From Bifidobacterium aesculapii (GTDB lineage: Bacteria > Actinomycetota > Actinomycetes > Actinomycetales > Bifidobacteriaceae), in assembly GCF_001417815.1 (NCBI RefSeq), contig NZ_BCFK01000028.1, positions 1-64,000 on the forward strand: a stretch of DNA of 64,000 nt. The letters run 5' to 3'. The translations under genes were made by a program, and so were the position numbers. The stretch's first letter is position 1; the number at the start of each line of letters is the position of its first letter. The notes beneath the pieces were generated by a model, which searched no databases, had not been told where the DNA came from, and saw only the letters and a program-made list of their open reading frames with translations. This document shows positions 1 through 9,196 of the stretch, one piece after another.

Positions 1-26
1 CCCCCCCTTTCCCGCCGGCATGGTGG

Positions 27-3000
27 CTACTTGTCCAGTTCTATGGCCTTGTTGAGAGCGTCCTCGAGGGCCTTCTGGGCTTCGCCGTAGGCGGTCCAGT
101 CGCCGTTCTTCATGGCGGTCTGGCTGTCCTTCATCGCCTGGGCGGCGTCGTCAAGCGCCTGCCGGAGCTCGGGGCTGCGCGCGGCGCCGGAGGACTGGCC
201 GGAGGCCGAATCACCGGTCTTGCCGGTGTCCTTGCCCTCGCCCGCCGCCGAATCGCCGGAATCCGAGGAGGAACCGCCCGAAGGCTCGTCGCCGGAGTCG
301 CCGCCCGCGTTCGCTGCGTCGCCGGCGGATGCGCCGGAGTCGCCGCCGAACACCTGGTCCAGCGCCTCGTCCAGCGTGTCGGCGAAACCGACCTGGTCAC
401 CGAACGCGACGAGCACCTTCTTGAGCAGCGGGAACGACGTGGCGCCCGAGGATTTGACGTACACGGGCTGGACATAGACGAGGCCGCCGCCGAGCGGCAG
501 GGTGAGCAGGTTGCCGCGCACCACGTTCGTGGAGCCGGATTGCAGGAGGTTGAGCTCCTTGGACACGTCGGCGTCGGCGTTGAAGTTGTTCTGCGCCTGG
601 CCGGGGCCGGGCACGTTGGAATCCTTCGGCAGCTCCTGCAGGCGCAGGGTGCCGTAGTTCGGCCCTATCACGCCCTTTTCGGAACCGGCGTCGGAGTCGA
701 CGGACAGGAATCCGGTGAGGATCTCGCGAGTCGACGTGCCGGCGGGGATGTAGGAGGAGGTCAGCGAGAACACCGGCTCCTTGGTGCCTCCGGTCTGCAG
801 CGTCAGATAGTAGGGAGGCTGGAGGATGTCCTGATCCTGCTGGGACTGCGGCTCGGTGGGGTCGACCGGCGTCTGCCAGAAATCCTCGCCGGAGTAGTAC
901 TGGCTGGCGGAGGTCACATGGTAGCGGGCGAGCAGCTCGCGCTGCACCTTGAACAGGTTCTCCGGGTAGCGCATGTGGCTCATGAGGTCGCCGGAGATCT
1001 CCGACAGCTGGTGATATTGGCCGGGGAAGACCTGCTCCCATGCCTTGATGACCGGATCGTCCTGATCCCACACGTACAGGTCGACGGAACCGTCGTACGC
1101 GTCCACGGTGGCCTTGACCGAGTTGCGGATGTAGTTGGCCTTCTGAGAGCCGAGACCGGTCACGGTCGAGGAGCTGACGGTGGTGGAGTCCTTCGTCGCG
1201 GAGCCGAGTTCGGTCATCTGCGAATACGGGTAGGCGTCGGACGTGGTGTAGCCGTCGACGATCCACTTGACGCGGCCATCGACCACCGCCGGGTAGACGC
1301 GGCCGTCGAGCGTCAGGTACGGGGCCACCTTGGCGACGCGCTCGCGAGGCGAACGGTCGTAGAGTATCTGCGAGGCGGAGGTCACACGGTCGGAGAAGAG
1401 GATCTGGTCGGAGCCGAACCGAATCGCGTACAGCAGACGCGAGAACAGGTTGCCGACGGACGGGCCGCCGTCGCCGGCGAACGTGTTGGTGGCGCCCTTG
1501 GAGCCGGTCGGGTAGTCGAACTCCCATGCGGCGGTGCCTTCGGGCGCGCCGACGATCGAGTATTCGCTCATGTTGGGCGAAAAGTAGATGCGCGGCTCGT
1601 ACTTCTGCGATTCGGTGAGCTTGCCCTGCGTGGGGATGCCGGATTCGAAGAATTCGGGCTGGCCGTCGGCGGTCACCTTGTTGCCGTAGGCGGCGACGAC
1701 GCCGTAGCCGTGCGTGTACACGGTGTGGTCGTTCACCCAGTTGCGGTTGTCGTTGCCGGCGAGGTCGAGCTCGCGCGCGGCGATGACCGTGTCCTGGCTC
1801 TTGCCGTCGATCTCGTATTTGTCGACGGCGAGCGTATCGGAGAACGTATAGTACTGCTTCGACTGCTGCAGCTGCTTGAACGTCGGGGAGACGACCTGCG
1901 GGTCGAGCAGTCGGATCTGCGCGGTGGTCTCGCCTTCCGACTTGAGCGCGCCGGACTCGCCCTTCGTGGTGGCCTGGTAGTTCTCGGTCTTGAGCCTGTC
2001 TAGACCGTAGGCGGCGCGCGTGGCGTCGATGTTGCGCTGGATGTACGTCGATTCCATCTCCTGCGCGTTCGGATTGACGCGGAACCGCTGCAGCACCGCC
2101 GGCCAGACGATGGTCAGCACCATGGAGACGACGACCACGACGGCGACGGCGACGACCGGCGTGCGCCACGCCTTCAGAGCGGCTGAGGCGCGCACGCCAA
2201 TCGGCTGGCTGCCTTCCAGCGCGTGCGAGCGCATGAGCCACACGCCTAGCACGACGCCGAGCAGGGCGATGAGCGCCGCCATGATGAACGTGACAGGGAT
2301 CGTCGCATTGACTGTCGTGTAGGTGGCGCCGGTGATGCGGGAGCCTTCCTGCGTGAGATGGGCGAAGACGCCGAGGGCGGTCTGGGCGGCGAGCGCGAAC
2401 ATGTTGAGCATCAGCCACACGGCGATCTGCCGGCGGGCGCGCTTCGTGATGGAGAACAGGCCACGGCCCTTGACCGGCATGGTCAGGCGGATGCCGCCCA
2501 TCATCGCGTGCGTGACGACGGCGAAGACGATGCCGATGAGCAGCAGCATGGACACCGCGGACATGGCGAGGCGCAGACCCGGCAATATGAACACGTAGAA
2601 ACCGTTGTCAAGCCCGAACTGCGGATCCTTCACGCCGAAGTCCTGCGCGTGGAACATAAGCAGTATCTCGGTCCAGTTCGCGTTGAACTGGGCGCCGAAC
2701 ACGGCGCCCACGATCGCGGAGACGGCCACGGCCACGCGCCGTGCGGTCTTCGAGCTGACGGTCCTGCTGACCTCGACCACGTCGCCGTCGACTCGCACGC
2801 GCGAGCCGTCGGCGGCGTCCGGGCGGGCGCGGATCGCCAGCCACGCCGAAACGAAGCCGACGAGCGCCATGAGCAGCGCGTACGCCGCCCACAATCCGAC
2901 CTTCACGCCCAATTGGGTCCAGACCACGGACTGGAATCCGAGCTGGCCGTACCACATGAGGTCGGTGATGAAGCGCGACAGGCCGAAGAACAGACCCACG

Positions 3001-3296
3001 ATCACGGCGAGCGCCAACGCGACGCCGATGAGGATCTTCGTGCCACGTCCCGTCGCGCCGGCGCCGTGCGGACGCCCGGCGTCGCGTGTGATGCGCGGGA
3101 AGCCGGGACCGAACGGGGGGCGCGGCCTGGTGGGACCGTCGTGGCGCGCGTCGTCGCCGTCGGTCTCGACATCGATGATGATCGGGTCGTCGTCCGACCG
3201 CGACGCACCGGCCGACCCGTTGCGACCGGACCTTCCGCGGTTGCCGCGCGGGTCGGCATCGGGGTCGAACATTCCGAAGATATCTGCAAATGACAT
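27..3296 (-). CDS. UPF0182 family integral membrane protein
   Basis: A 1089-residue protein. Residues 1-85 are Gly/Arg/Asp-rich and probably cytoplasmic. Seven hydrophobic segments follow, at roughly 87-108, 133-153, 183-202, 233-266, 290-310, 330-355 and 378-400. A large soluble domain of about 550 residues comes next, presumably outside the membrane, then a Gly/Ser/Asp/Glu-rich linker (about 985-1040) and a short charged helical tail. Multiple N-terminal membrane spans plus a long conserved outer domain is the layout of the actinobacterial UPF0182 family, whose biochemical role is not known to me. The start codon is directly divergent from the GH3 gene, with about 100 bp between them. The stop lies 27 bases from the window edge and the gene is complete. 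Confidence 0.9.
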   Translation of the reverse strand: MSFADIFGMFDPDADPRGNRGRSGRNGSAGASRSDDDPIIIDVETDGDDARHDGPTRPRPPFGPGFPRITRDAGRPHGAGATGRGTKILIGVALALAVIVGLFFGLSRFITDLMWYGQLGFQSVVWTQLGVKVGLWAAYALLMALVGFVSAWLAIRARPDAADGSRVRVDGDVVEVSRTVSSKTARRVAVAVSAIVGAVFGAQFNANWTEILLMFHAQDFGVKDPQFGLDNGFYVFILPGLRLAMSAVSMLLLIGIVFAVVTHAMMGGIRLTMPVKGRGLFSITKRARRQIAVWLMLNMFALAAQTALGVFAHLTQEGSRITGATYTTVNATIPVTFIMAALIALLGVVLGVWLMRSHALEGSQPIGVRASAALKAWRTPVVAVAVVVVVSMVLTIVWPAVLQRFRVNPNAQEMESTYIQRNIDATRAAYGLDRLKTENYQATTKGESGALKSEGETTAQIRLLDPQVVSPTFKQLQQSKQYYTFSDTLAVDKYEIDGKSQDTVIAARELDLAGNDNRNWVNDHTVYTHGYGVVAAYGNKVTADGQPEFFESGIPTQGKLTESQKYEPRIYFSPNMSEYSIVGAPEGTAAWEFDYPTGSKGATNTFAGDGGPSVGNLFSRLLYAIRFGSDQILFSDRVTSASQILYDRSPRERVAKVAPYLTLDGRVYPAVVDGRVKWIVDGYTTSDAYPYSQMTELGSATKDSTTVSSSTVTGLGSQKANYIRNSVKATVDAYDGSVDLYVWDQDDPVIKAWEQVFPGQYHQLSEISGDLMSHMRYPENLFKVQRELLARYHVTSASQYYSGEDFWQTPVDPTEPQSQQDQDILQPPYYLTLQTGGTKEPVFSLTSSYIPAGTSTREILTGFLSVDSDAGSEKGVIGPNYGTLRLQELPKDSNVPGPGQAQNNFNADADVSKELNLLQSGSTNVVRGNLLTLPLGGGLVYVQPVYVKSSGATSFPLLKKVLVAFGDQVGFADTLDEALDQVFGGDSGASAGDAANAGGDSGDEPSGGSSSDSGDSAAGEGKDTGKTGDSASGQSSGAARSPELRQALDDAAQAMKDSQTAMKNGDWTAYGEAQKALEDALNKAIELDK

Positions 3297-3403
3297 GACT
3301 ACAGCCTACAAATAGGTGGGGAATGTCAATTCGCCGGCGTTCGCCGGGAGCCGAGCGCCACCGGTGTGTATCCTCGTGCACGACGGTATGGAAGGAGCGG
3401 CCG

Positions 3404-4654
3404 ATGGCAAGGGGAGAACGGCGCAGACACATGGGGCGTGGGGGCGTCGTCCTCGCGACGGCGTTGATGGCGGCGGCGGCCGTGGCGGTCGCGCTGGCCG
3501 TCGTGTTCGCGATGCCGCAGACGCCCGGCGGCGACGCCCGCACGTCCGCCAAGCAGTCGAGCCCGGCGGCAGACGGCGACGTGGCGAGGTCCGCCGTGCC
3601 CGCACCCGGCGATCCGATGTCGGCCCGCGTGGAGCGCATCGTCGACGGCATGGACGCATCTCAGCGTGTCGGCCAGTTGGTGATGGCGCCGTTGTTCGCC
3701 GGAGACGCGCCGAACGCGCTACGGCATGCAATCGTCGACCGTCATGTCGGTTCGGTGCTGCTCATCGGCAACTGGCGGTCCGGGGTCGCCGGCGTGCGTG
3801 GCGCCGTCGACGAGCTGCAGTCGTATGCGGGAGCCGATTCCCGTCTCATCGTCGCCACCGACCAGGAGGGCGGCCAGGTGCAGCATCTAACCGGCCCCGG
3901 CTTCGACACGATGCCGAGCGCCGTCGAGCAGGGCGCGATGGATGCGGGCAGTCTGCGCTCATCCGCCGCCGTGTGGGGCGGTCAGCTGGCGCAGTCGGGC
4001 GTCAACGTCGATCTGGCGCCGGTGACGGACACGGTGCCCGGTAATCGTGCGGCGAACACACCAATCGGTGCGTTGGACCGCGACTTCGGACTCGATGCGA
4101 ACGGCAACGCCGCCCACGCCGCCGCGTTCGTCGAGGGGATGCGCGACGCGGGGGTGCAGGCATCGGTCAAGCACTACCCAGGGTTGGGTGCGGTGAACGG
4201 CAATACGGATTTCACGGCGGAGGGCATCGTCGATACGACGACCACGTCCGACGGCGCCGAGATCGGCGCGTTCCACACGGTGATCGCCCAGTCGAAGCCG
4301 GCGATGGTGATGATGTCGCTCGCCACCTATAGCCGGATCGACCCGGACAACCCCGCGGCGTTCTCCCCCGTCGTGGTCAACGGCGTGCTGCGCGGCGGTC
4401 AGGGGTTCGACGGTGTGGTCACGTCGGATTCGCTGTCGGCCGCGGCGGTGAGCGGCACGCCCACCGACCAGCTGGGCGTGCGGTTCGTGGCGGCGGGCGG
4501 CGACCTCGTGTGCATCGGCCAGAGCGCCTACGTCACTCCGATCCTCGATGGGTTGGCGGCGAAGGCGAAGGCGGATCCCGCGTTCGCGGACAAGGTCACG
4601 CGTTCGGCGAAGCGCGTCGTGCGTCTCAAACTCGAGATGGGGCTGATGCACTGA
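3404..4654 (+). CDS. Glycoside hydrolase family 3 beta-N-acetylhexosaminidase (NagZ/LpqI-like), exported
   Basis: 416 residues. I chose the ATG at 3404 because GGAG lies just upstream (3393-3396) and the reading frame before it is low-quality N-terminal extension. An N-terminal hydrophobic segment (about residues 12-34, Ala/Val-rich) acts as a signal peptide or anchor. The GH3 N-terminal barrel follows, with the ATDQEGGQVQ strand, KHYPGLGAVNGNTD and the nucleophile-type strand SDSLSAA. Family members release N-acetylglucosamine from peptidoglycan fragments during wall turnover. The usual Asp-x-His acid/base pair after KHFPG is not seen; Asn-Thr-Asp stands there, as I recall for actinobacterial LpqI-type enzymes. 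There is no C-terminal GH3 domain, as in NagZ. It is transcribed alone and converges with nadD. Confidence 0.85.
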   Translation: MARGERRRHMGRGGVVLATALMAAAAVAVALAVVFAMPQTPGGDARTSAKQSSPAADGDVARSAVPAPGDPMSARVERIVDGMDASQRVGQLVMAPLFAGDAPNALRHAIVDRHVGSVLLIGNWRSGVAGVRGAVDELQSYAGADSRLIVATDQEGGQVQHLTGPGFDTMPSAVEQGAMDAGSLRSSAAVWGGQLAQSGVNVDLAPVTDTVPGNRAANTPIGALDRDFGLDANGNAAHAAAFVEGMRDAGVQASVKHYPGLGAVNGNTDFTAEGIVDTTTTSDGAEIGAFHTVIAQSKPAMVMMSLATYSRIDPDNPAAFSPVVVNGVLRGGQGFDGVVTSDSLSAAAVSGTPTDQLGVRFVAAGGDLVCIGQSAYVTPILDGLAAKAKADPAFADKVTRSAKRVVRLKLEMGLMH

Positions 4655-4692
4655 GACCGGAGGCCGGACCGGCCGCAAGGTTCGGCAACGCT

Positions 4693-5472
4693 TCAGGAGC
4701 GGTAGAGCCCGTGTTTGCCGATGTACTGGACGACGCCGTCGGGCACGAGATACCAGACCGGCTCGTCGTGTTCGGCGCGACGCCGCACGTCGGTGGAGCT
4801 GATCGCGAGGGCGGGGATCTCCAACGTGTCCACCTTGCCTTCGGGCAGGCGCACGCCTTCCGGCGACGAGTAGCCCGGGCGCGTGACGGCGACGAAATGG
4901 GCGAGATCCCACATGCTGTCCGCGTCCTTCCACTGCATGATCTCGGCGACCGCGTCCGCGCCGGTGATGAAGAACAGCTCCGCGTCGGGCCGCTGCGCGC
5001 GGATGTCGCGCAGCGTGTCGATGGTGTAGGTCACGCCGGGACGGTCGATGTCCACGCGGGAGACGGTGAACTTCGGGTTGGACGCGGTGGCGATCACCGT
5101 CATCAGATAGCGGTCCTCGGCATTGGTCACATGCTTGTCGAGCTTGAACACGGGCCGGCCCGTGGGCACGAAGATCACCTCGTCGAGGTCGTACACCCAT
5201 GCGACTTCCGACGCGGCGACGAGGTGGCCGTTGTGGATGGGGTCGAACGTGCCGCCCATGATGCCGACGCGCGGCACCGCATGCCAGTTGCCGCGCGCGG
5301 AGCGCCGCGCCGTGCCGACGCGCGCGCCCGACGGACCGGATTCTGAGCCTCCGGTGCCGGGCACGCCCGCGTTGGCGACGTTGGCGGCAGCCTCCACCGA
5401 GTCGATGGACAGGTCGGACATGCGCCGTTCGCCGGGCTCCATGTTCCCGGCGACGGTTCCGGCCGCGCTCAC
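4693..5472 (-). CDS. nadD: Nicotinate-nucleotide adenylyltransferase
   Basis: Converts nicotinate mononucleotide and ATP to deamido-NAD in NAD biosynthesis. The core begins near residue 67 with the nucleotidyltransferase motif [12 protein letters not shown] and ends with ISSTDVR, the family's two hallmark sites. About 65 residues of low-complexity N-terminal extension precede the core, so the protein (259 aa) is longer than the usual 190-220. The GTG start at 5472 overlaps the upstream stop codon (GTGA) and has GGAGGAG at good spacing, so the extension is probably translated. An internal ATG at 5421 is possible. It is the last gene of the proA / unknown / nadD run. Confidence 0.92.
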   Translation of the reverse strand: MSAAGTVAGNMEPGERRMSDLSIDSVEAAANVANAGVPGTGGSESGPSGARVGTARRSARGNWHAVPRVGIMGGTFDPIHNGHLVAASEVAWVYDLDEVIFVPTGRPVFKLDKHVTNAEDRYLMTVIATASNPKFTVSRVDIDRPGVTYTIDTLRDIRAQRPDAELFFITGADAVAEIMQWKDADSMWDLAHFVAVTRPGYSSPEGVRLPEGKVDTLEIPALAISSTDVRRRAEHDEPVWYLVPDGVVQYIGKHGLYRS

Positions 5473-6086
5473 GACCGCTCCTCCGCCTCGCGTTCGGCCG
5501 CTTCTTCACGCAGTTCCGTGTGTTCGGCCTGTTCGGTCTCCTGCTCGATCTCCATCGCCGTGGGGCTGCCGTCCTTGGGGTCGATCTTGCCCATGTCCTC
5601 GTCCCATTCCTCCTGCACGACGCGGCGGATCTCCGCGAACGTGGGCAACGGGAAATCGGGCTGGTAGAGGCGGCGCACCTCCGCCACGCGCTCGGTGACC
5701 CGGATGAGCGTGTCGGTCATGCCGTCCACGTCGCCTTCCCTCTCGAGCGTGGAGAAGCGCGCGATGTAGCTTTCCATCTGGCTCATGTGGTCGCGCACCG
5801 CGTCGAGCTGCGCGCCGTCGAGGTCGACGACGTCGGGCGCGTGTTCATCGGGCCAGCCGATGAGCACGGCATCCGCGTATTCGAGGGAGGCCCTCTGGGA
5901 GGCCGAGGCGATGCCGTCCTCGATCTGCACGAGGAACACGTAGCGCACGATGCTGAGACGTTCAGCCGCGATCTTCAGTCCGCAGCGCGGATCGTCCAGA
6001 TCGAGGTCGTCGCGCAGTTCGGTGATGTCGACGCTCATGCCGTCGTCCCTCACGGTCGTCTTGTCCGTCGCGTTGCCGTCGCTCAT
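5469..6086 (-). CDS. Conserved hypothetical protein between proA and nadD
   Basis: 205 residues, soluble, strongly acidic and Glu-rich at the C terminus. There is no signal peptide or membrane segment, and I recognise no domain. The start at 6086 was chosen because its ATG overlaps the proA stop (ATGA), and the upstream extension of the frame runs into proA. The body is predicted mostly helical. The sandwich position, with stop-start overlaps on both sides (ATGA upstream, GTGA to nadD), says it is translated with proA and nadD. A DUF-type accessory protein conserved in bifidobacteria is likely. No function is proposed. Confidence 0.8.
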   Translation of the reverse strand: MSDGNATDKTTVRDDGMSVDITELRDDLDLDDPRCGLKIAAERLSIVRYVFLVQIEDGIASASQRASLEYADAVLIGWPDEHAPDVVDLDGAQLDAVRDHMSQMESYIARFSTLEREGDVDGMTDTLIRVTERVAEVRRLYQPDFPLPTFAEIRRVVQEEWDEDMGKIDPKDGSPTAMEIEQETEQAEHTELREEAAEREAEERS

Positions 6087-7399
6087 GCGCGCACCTGCCC
6101 CATGCCGTATCCGATCCATTTCGTGGTGGTCATCTCCGTCAGCCCCATCGGGCCGCGCGCATGCATCTTCTGCGTGGAGATGCCGAGTTCGGCGCCGAAG
6201 CCGAACACGCCGCCGTCGGTGAAGCGCGTGCTCGCATTGACCATGACGACGGCCGAATCGATGCGCGCGGTGAACTCCTCGATGGCGGTGTAGTCCTCGG
6301 CGACGATCGCCTCGGTATGGCCGGTGGAGTGCATGTTGATGTGGTCGACGGCCTCGTCGAGCGAATCGACGACCCTGACGCCCATCTCCAGCGCGAGATA
6401 TTCGGTGTCCCAGTCCTCGTCCGTGGCATGGACGAGACGCCCGTCCGCCGCGGCCGTGGGATCCGCGGACGCGATGATCGCGTACGCGCGTTCGTCCGCG
6501 TGGAGCCTGACGCCGCGTTCGAGGAGCGCGGCCGCGGCGGACGGCAGGAAGCCATCCGCGACGTCCGCGTGCACGAGCAGCTTCTCCGCCGCGTTGCACA
6601 CGCCTACGCGCTGCGTCTTCGCGTTGATGATGATCGGGATGGCCTTGGCCGGGTCGCCGGAGGCGTCCATGTAGATGTGGACGTTGCCGGCGCCGGTCTC
6701 GATGACCGGCACTTTGGAATTGGCGACGACCGCTTGGATGAGCCCTTTGCCGCCGCGCGGCACGAGCAGGTCGATGTGCCCGCGCGCCTCCATCATCGCG
6801 GTGGCGCCGTCACGGCCGAAATCGTCGACGCTGGCGACGAGCGCGGCGTCGAATCCGCCGTCGGCGAGTGCGTCGCCGATGACGGCGAGCGTGGCCGCGT
6901 TCGTATGTTCGGCCGCATGCCCGCCGCGCAGGATCGCGGCGTTGCCGGATTTGAAGCACAGGGACGCGACGTCGACGGTGACGTTCGGGCGGGCCTCGTA
7001 GATCATGCCGATGACGCCGATGGGCACGCGCGTCTGCGTGAGCCGCATGCCGTTCGGCAGCCGGTAGCCGCGAACGATCTCGCCGACCGGATCGGGCAGG
7101 GTGGCGACGTGGCGCACGCCGTCGGCGGCGGCCTTCACGCGCGGCTCGTCGAACAGCAGACGGTCGAGCTTGCCGGCGTCCATGCCGGCCTCGCGCGAGG
7201 CGGCCATGTCGAGCGCATTGGCTTCGGCGATCTCGCCGGCCCGGGCGTCGAGCGCATCGGCGATGGCGGCGAGCAGACGGTTCTTGGTTTCGGTGTCGGC
7301 GCGGGCAAACGTGCGTTGGGCGCGCGCGGCGGCGTCGGCGCGGGCGCATACGGCGTCGAACACGGCCGACGGAATCACGGCTTCCTCACTATTCGTCAT
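6083..7399 (-). CDS. proA: Gamma-glutamyl phosphate reductase (glutamate-5-semialdehyde dehydrogenase)
   Basis: 438 residues, the normal length for ProA. It reduces gamma-glutamyl phosphate with NADPH to glutamate-5-semialdehyde, the second step of proline synthesis. An aldehyde-dehydrogenase-like fold is evident from the segment around [17 protein letters not shown] and from the catalytic-cysteine stretch [14 protein letters not shown]. The ATG at 7399 is the first in frame, with upstream GGTGGGTGG. Its stop overlaps the next gene. It lies downstream of glyA on the same strand but is separated from it by a strong hairpin, so it is probably a separate transcript. Confidence 0.95.
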   Translation of the reverse strand: MTNSEEAVIPSAVFDAVCARADAAARAQRTFARADTETKNRLLAAIADALDARAGEIAEANALDMAASREAGMDAGKLDRLLFDEPRVKAAADGVRHVATLPDPVGEIVRGYRLPNGMRLTQTRVPIGVIGMIYEARPNVTVDVASLCFKSGNAAILRGGHAAEHTNAATLAVIGDALADGGFDAALVASVDDFGRDGATAMMEARGHIDLLVPRGGKGLIQAVVANSKVPVIETGAGNVHIYMDASGDPAKAIPIIINAKTQRVGVCNAAEKLLVHADVADGFLPSAAAALLERGVRLHADERAYAIIASADPTAAADGRLVHATDEDWDTEYLALEMGVRVVDSLDEAVDHINMHSTGHTEAIVAEDYTAIEEFTARIDSAVVMVNASTRFTDGGVFGFGAELGISTQKMHARGPMGLTEMTTTKWIGYGMGQVRA

Positions 7400-7456
7400 A
7401 ACCACCCACCTTAGCGCAATGTCTTCACGAGCATCGTCGGCCTTGCCGGCTTGGAT

Positions 7457-7503
7457 GACGCCTGCGGCCGGCTCCCGACGTGAGGGGGCCGGCCGCAGGC
7501 GTC
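7457..7503 (-). terminator. Hairpin terminator downstream of glyA
   Basis: A perfect 16-bp inverted repeat (7457-7472 and 7488-7503) with a 15-base loop lies 16 bases past the glyA stop. The stem is very GC-rich. No T tract follows on the minus strand, so termination may not be strictly intrinsic. Confidence 0.7.
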
Positions 7504-7518
7504 GCCGGACGGGACCGA

Positions 7519-8826
7519 TCAGTGGATCTGGTCGAGATCCGGGTAGAGCGGGAAGTCCTCGACGAGCTTGTCGACGCGCGCCTTGAGCGCCTCGACGTCG
7601 GCGGACGGGCCGGCGGCGAGCGCGGTGCCGATGATGTCGGCGACCTCCTCGTACTCCTTCGGACCGAAGCCGCGGGTGGCGAGCGCCGAGGCGCCGATCC
7701 TCAGGCCGGAGGCGACGGACGCGGGGCGCGGGTCGAACGGCACGGTGTTGCGGTTGATAGTGATGCCGCAGGCGGCGAGCAAATCCTCGCCCTGCTGACC
7801 GTCCATCTCGCTGTTGCGCAGGTCGACCATGACGAGGTGCACGTCGGTGCCGCCGGTGAGCACGGTGATGCCGTTGGCCTTGACGTCGTCGGCGAGGAGA
7901 CGTTCGGAGATGATCTTGGCGCCGTCGAGGGTGCGCTGCATGCGGTCCTTGAACTCCGGGGTGCCTGCCACCTTGAAGCTGACGGCCTTGCCGGCGATGA
8001 CGTGCATGAGCGGTCCGCCCTGCTGTCCGGGGAAGACCGAGGAGTTGAGCTTCTTCGCGTATTCCTGCTTGGCGAGGATGAAGCCGGAGCGCGGGCCGCC
8101 GAGCGTCTTGTGCGCGGTGGAGGAGACGACGTCCGCGTACGGGACGGGGCTCGGGTGGAGGCCGGCGGCGACGAGGCCGGCGAAGTGGGCCATGTCGACC
8201 CAGAACTTGGCGCCGACCTCGTCGGCGATCTCCTTCATGGCCTTGAAGTCCTCGATGCGCGGGTAGGCGGACCAGCCGCCGATGATCATGGCGGGGTGGG
8301 TCTCGAGGGCGCGCTGGCGGATGATCTCCGGGTCGATGCGGAAGGTCTCGGGGTTCACGCCGTAGGCTTCGGCGTGGTAGAAGCGGCCGGAGAAGTTGAT
8401 CTTCATGCCGTGGGTGAGGTGTCCGCCGTGGTCGAGGGCGAGACCGAGGACGGTGTCGCCGGGCTTGACGAGCGCCTGGTAGACGGCGGCGTTGGCCTGC
8501 GCGCCGGAGTGCGGCTGCACGTTGGCGTATTCGGCGCCGAACAGCTTCTTGGCACGTTCGCGGGCGATGGTCTCGATCTGGTCGACGTACTCGCATCCGC
8601 CGTAGTAGCGGCGCCCCGGGTAGCCTTCGGCGTACTTGTTGGTGAGCACGGAGCCCTGCGCCTGGAGGACCGCGCGCGGCACGAAGTTCTCGGAGGCGAT
8701 CATCTCGAGGCCGCCCTGCTGGCGGTGCAGCTCGGAGTCGAGCAGCTCCGCGATCTCGGGGTCGGCGGCGCTGATGGGCGCGTTGAAGGCGTCGGTGGCT
8801 TTCTGCGCGAGTGGTGAAGCGGTCAT
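7519..8826 (-). CDS. glyA: Serine hydroxymethyltransferase
   Basis: 435 residues. PLP enzyme interconverting serine and glycine with tetrahydrofolate, the main source of one-carbon units. Seen in the sequence: the EMIASENF start region, the YGGCEYVD loop, and the PLP-lysine motif [14 protein letters not shown]. The ATG at 8826 is followed by a standard N terminus and has AAAGGAG upstream on the coding strand. It is monocistronic by context: a strong hairpin follows and a 370-bp divergent spacer with palindromes precedes it. Confidence 0.97.
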   Translation of the reverse strand: MTASPLAQKATDAFNAPISAADPEIAELLDSELHRQQGGLEMIASENFVPRAVLQAQGSVLTNKYAEGYPGRRYYGGCEYVDQIETIARERAKKLFGAEYANVQPHSGAQANAAVYQALVKPGDTVLGLALDHGGHLTHGMKINFSGRFYHAEAYGVNPETFRIDPEIIRQRALETHPAMIIGGWSAYPRIEDFKAMKEIADEVGAKFWVDMAHFAGLVAAGLHPSPVPYADVVSSTAHKTLGGPRSGFILAKQEYAKKLNSSVFPGQQGGPLMHVIAGKAVSFKVAGTPEFKDRMQRTLDGAKIISERLLADDVKANGITVLTGGTDVHLVMVDLRNSEMDGQQGEDLLAACGITINRNTVPFDPRPASVASGLRIGASALATRGFGPKEYEEVADIIGTALAAGPSADVEALKARVDKLVEDFPLYPDLDQIH

Positions 8827-8948
8827 CTGTGCTCCTTTTCGGTGTGGGTCACGACTGGTTTGCCGTTTGGCGGCCCAGTGTACGGGCCGTTTGTGGCGAG
8901 CCTGTTTCCCTCATCCCATCCGTCTCACCCACCGGACATCCCATTGCC

Positions 8949-9007
8949 GCTCCCCTCCACTCCCTCCCGTTGGCGCTCCCCTCCACTCCCTTCCACTCCC
9001 CTCGCTC
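8949..9007. repeat. Pyrimidine-biased imperfect tandem repeat in the glyA-thrC spacer
   Basis: Two near-identical 18-base units (CGCTCCCCTCCACTCCCT, at 8948 and 8974) plus further CTCCACTCCC pieces make an almost purine-free plus strand over about 60 bases. No coding potential is credible. This lies in the 370-bp intergenic stretch 8827-9196. Confidence 0.7.
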
Positions 9008-9011
9008 GATT

Positions 9012-9098
9012 CCCATGGTGCGGTAAACCCCCATGGTGCGGTCGCATGAAACGGCGGGATTCCGCCGTTATGTAGATTTGGTGTGACCGCACCATGGG
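9012..9098. repeat. Nested palindromic element in the glyA-thrC spacer
   Basis: The 13-mer CCCATGGTGCGGT occurs twice in direct orientation (9012-9024, 9030-9042) and once inverted (9086-9098). The second and third copies form a 14-bp arm pair (9030-9043 with 9085-9098) enclosing a perfect 8-bp hairpin with a GATT loop (9050-9057 with 9062-9069). It lies between divergent glyA and thrC, so it could be an operator, a leader structure of either gene or a small dispersed repeat. Confidence 0.7.
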
Positions 9099-9196
9099 AG
9101 GTGCGCCGCATCGTGGTCGGGCCGCACGGCGGACTCCGGCCGCACGGTAAACTGGTGAGGATTCACACAGTTCCCCTCGCAAGGTAAGGATCCGCC

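Noticed and set aside
8911..9111. Short frames in the glyA-thrC spacer
   Set aside because: They run over tandem repeats and palindromes, have no ribosome sites and give low-complexity peptides.
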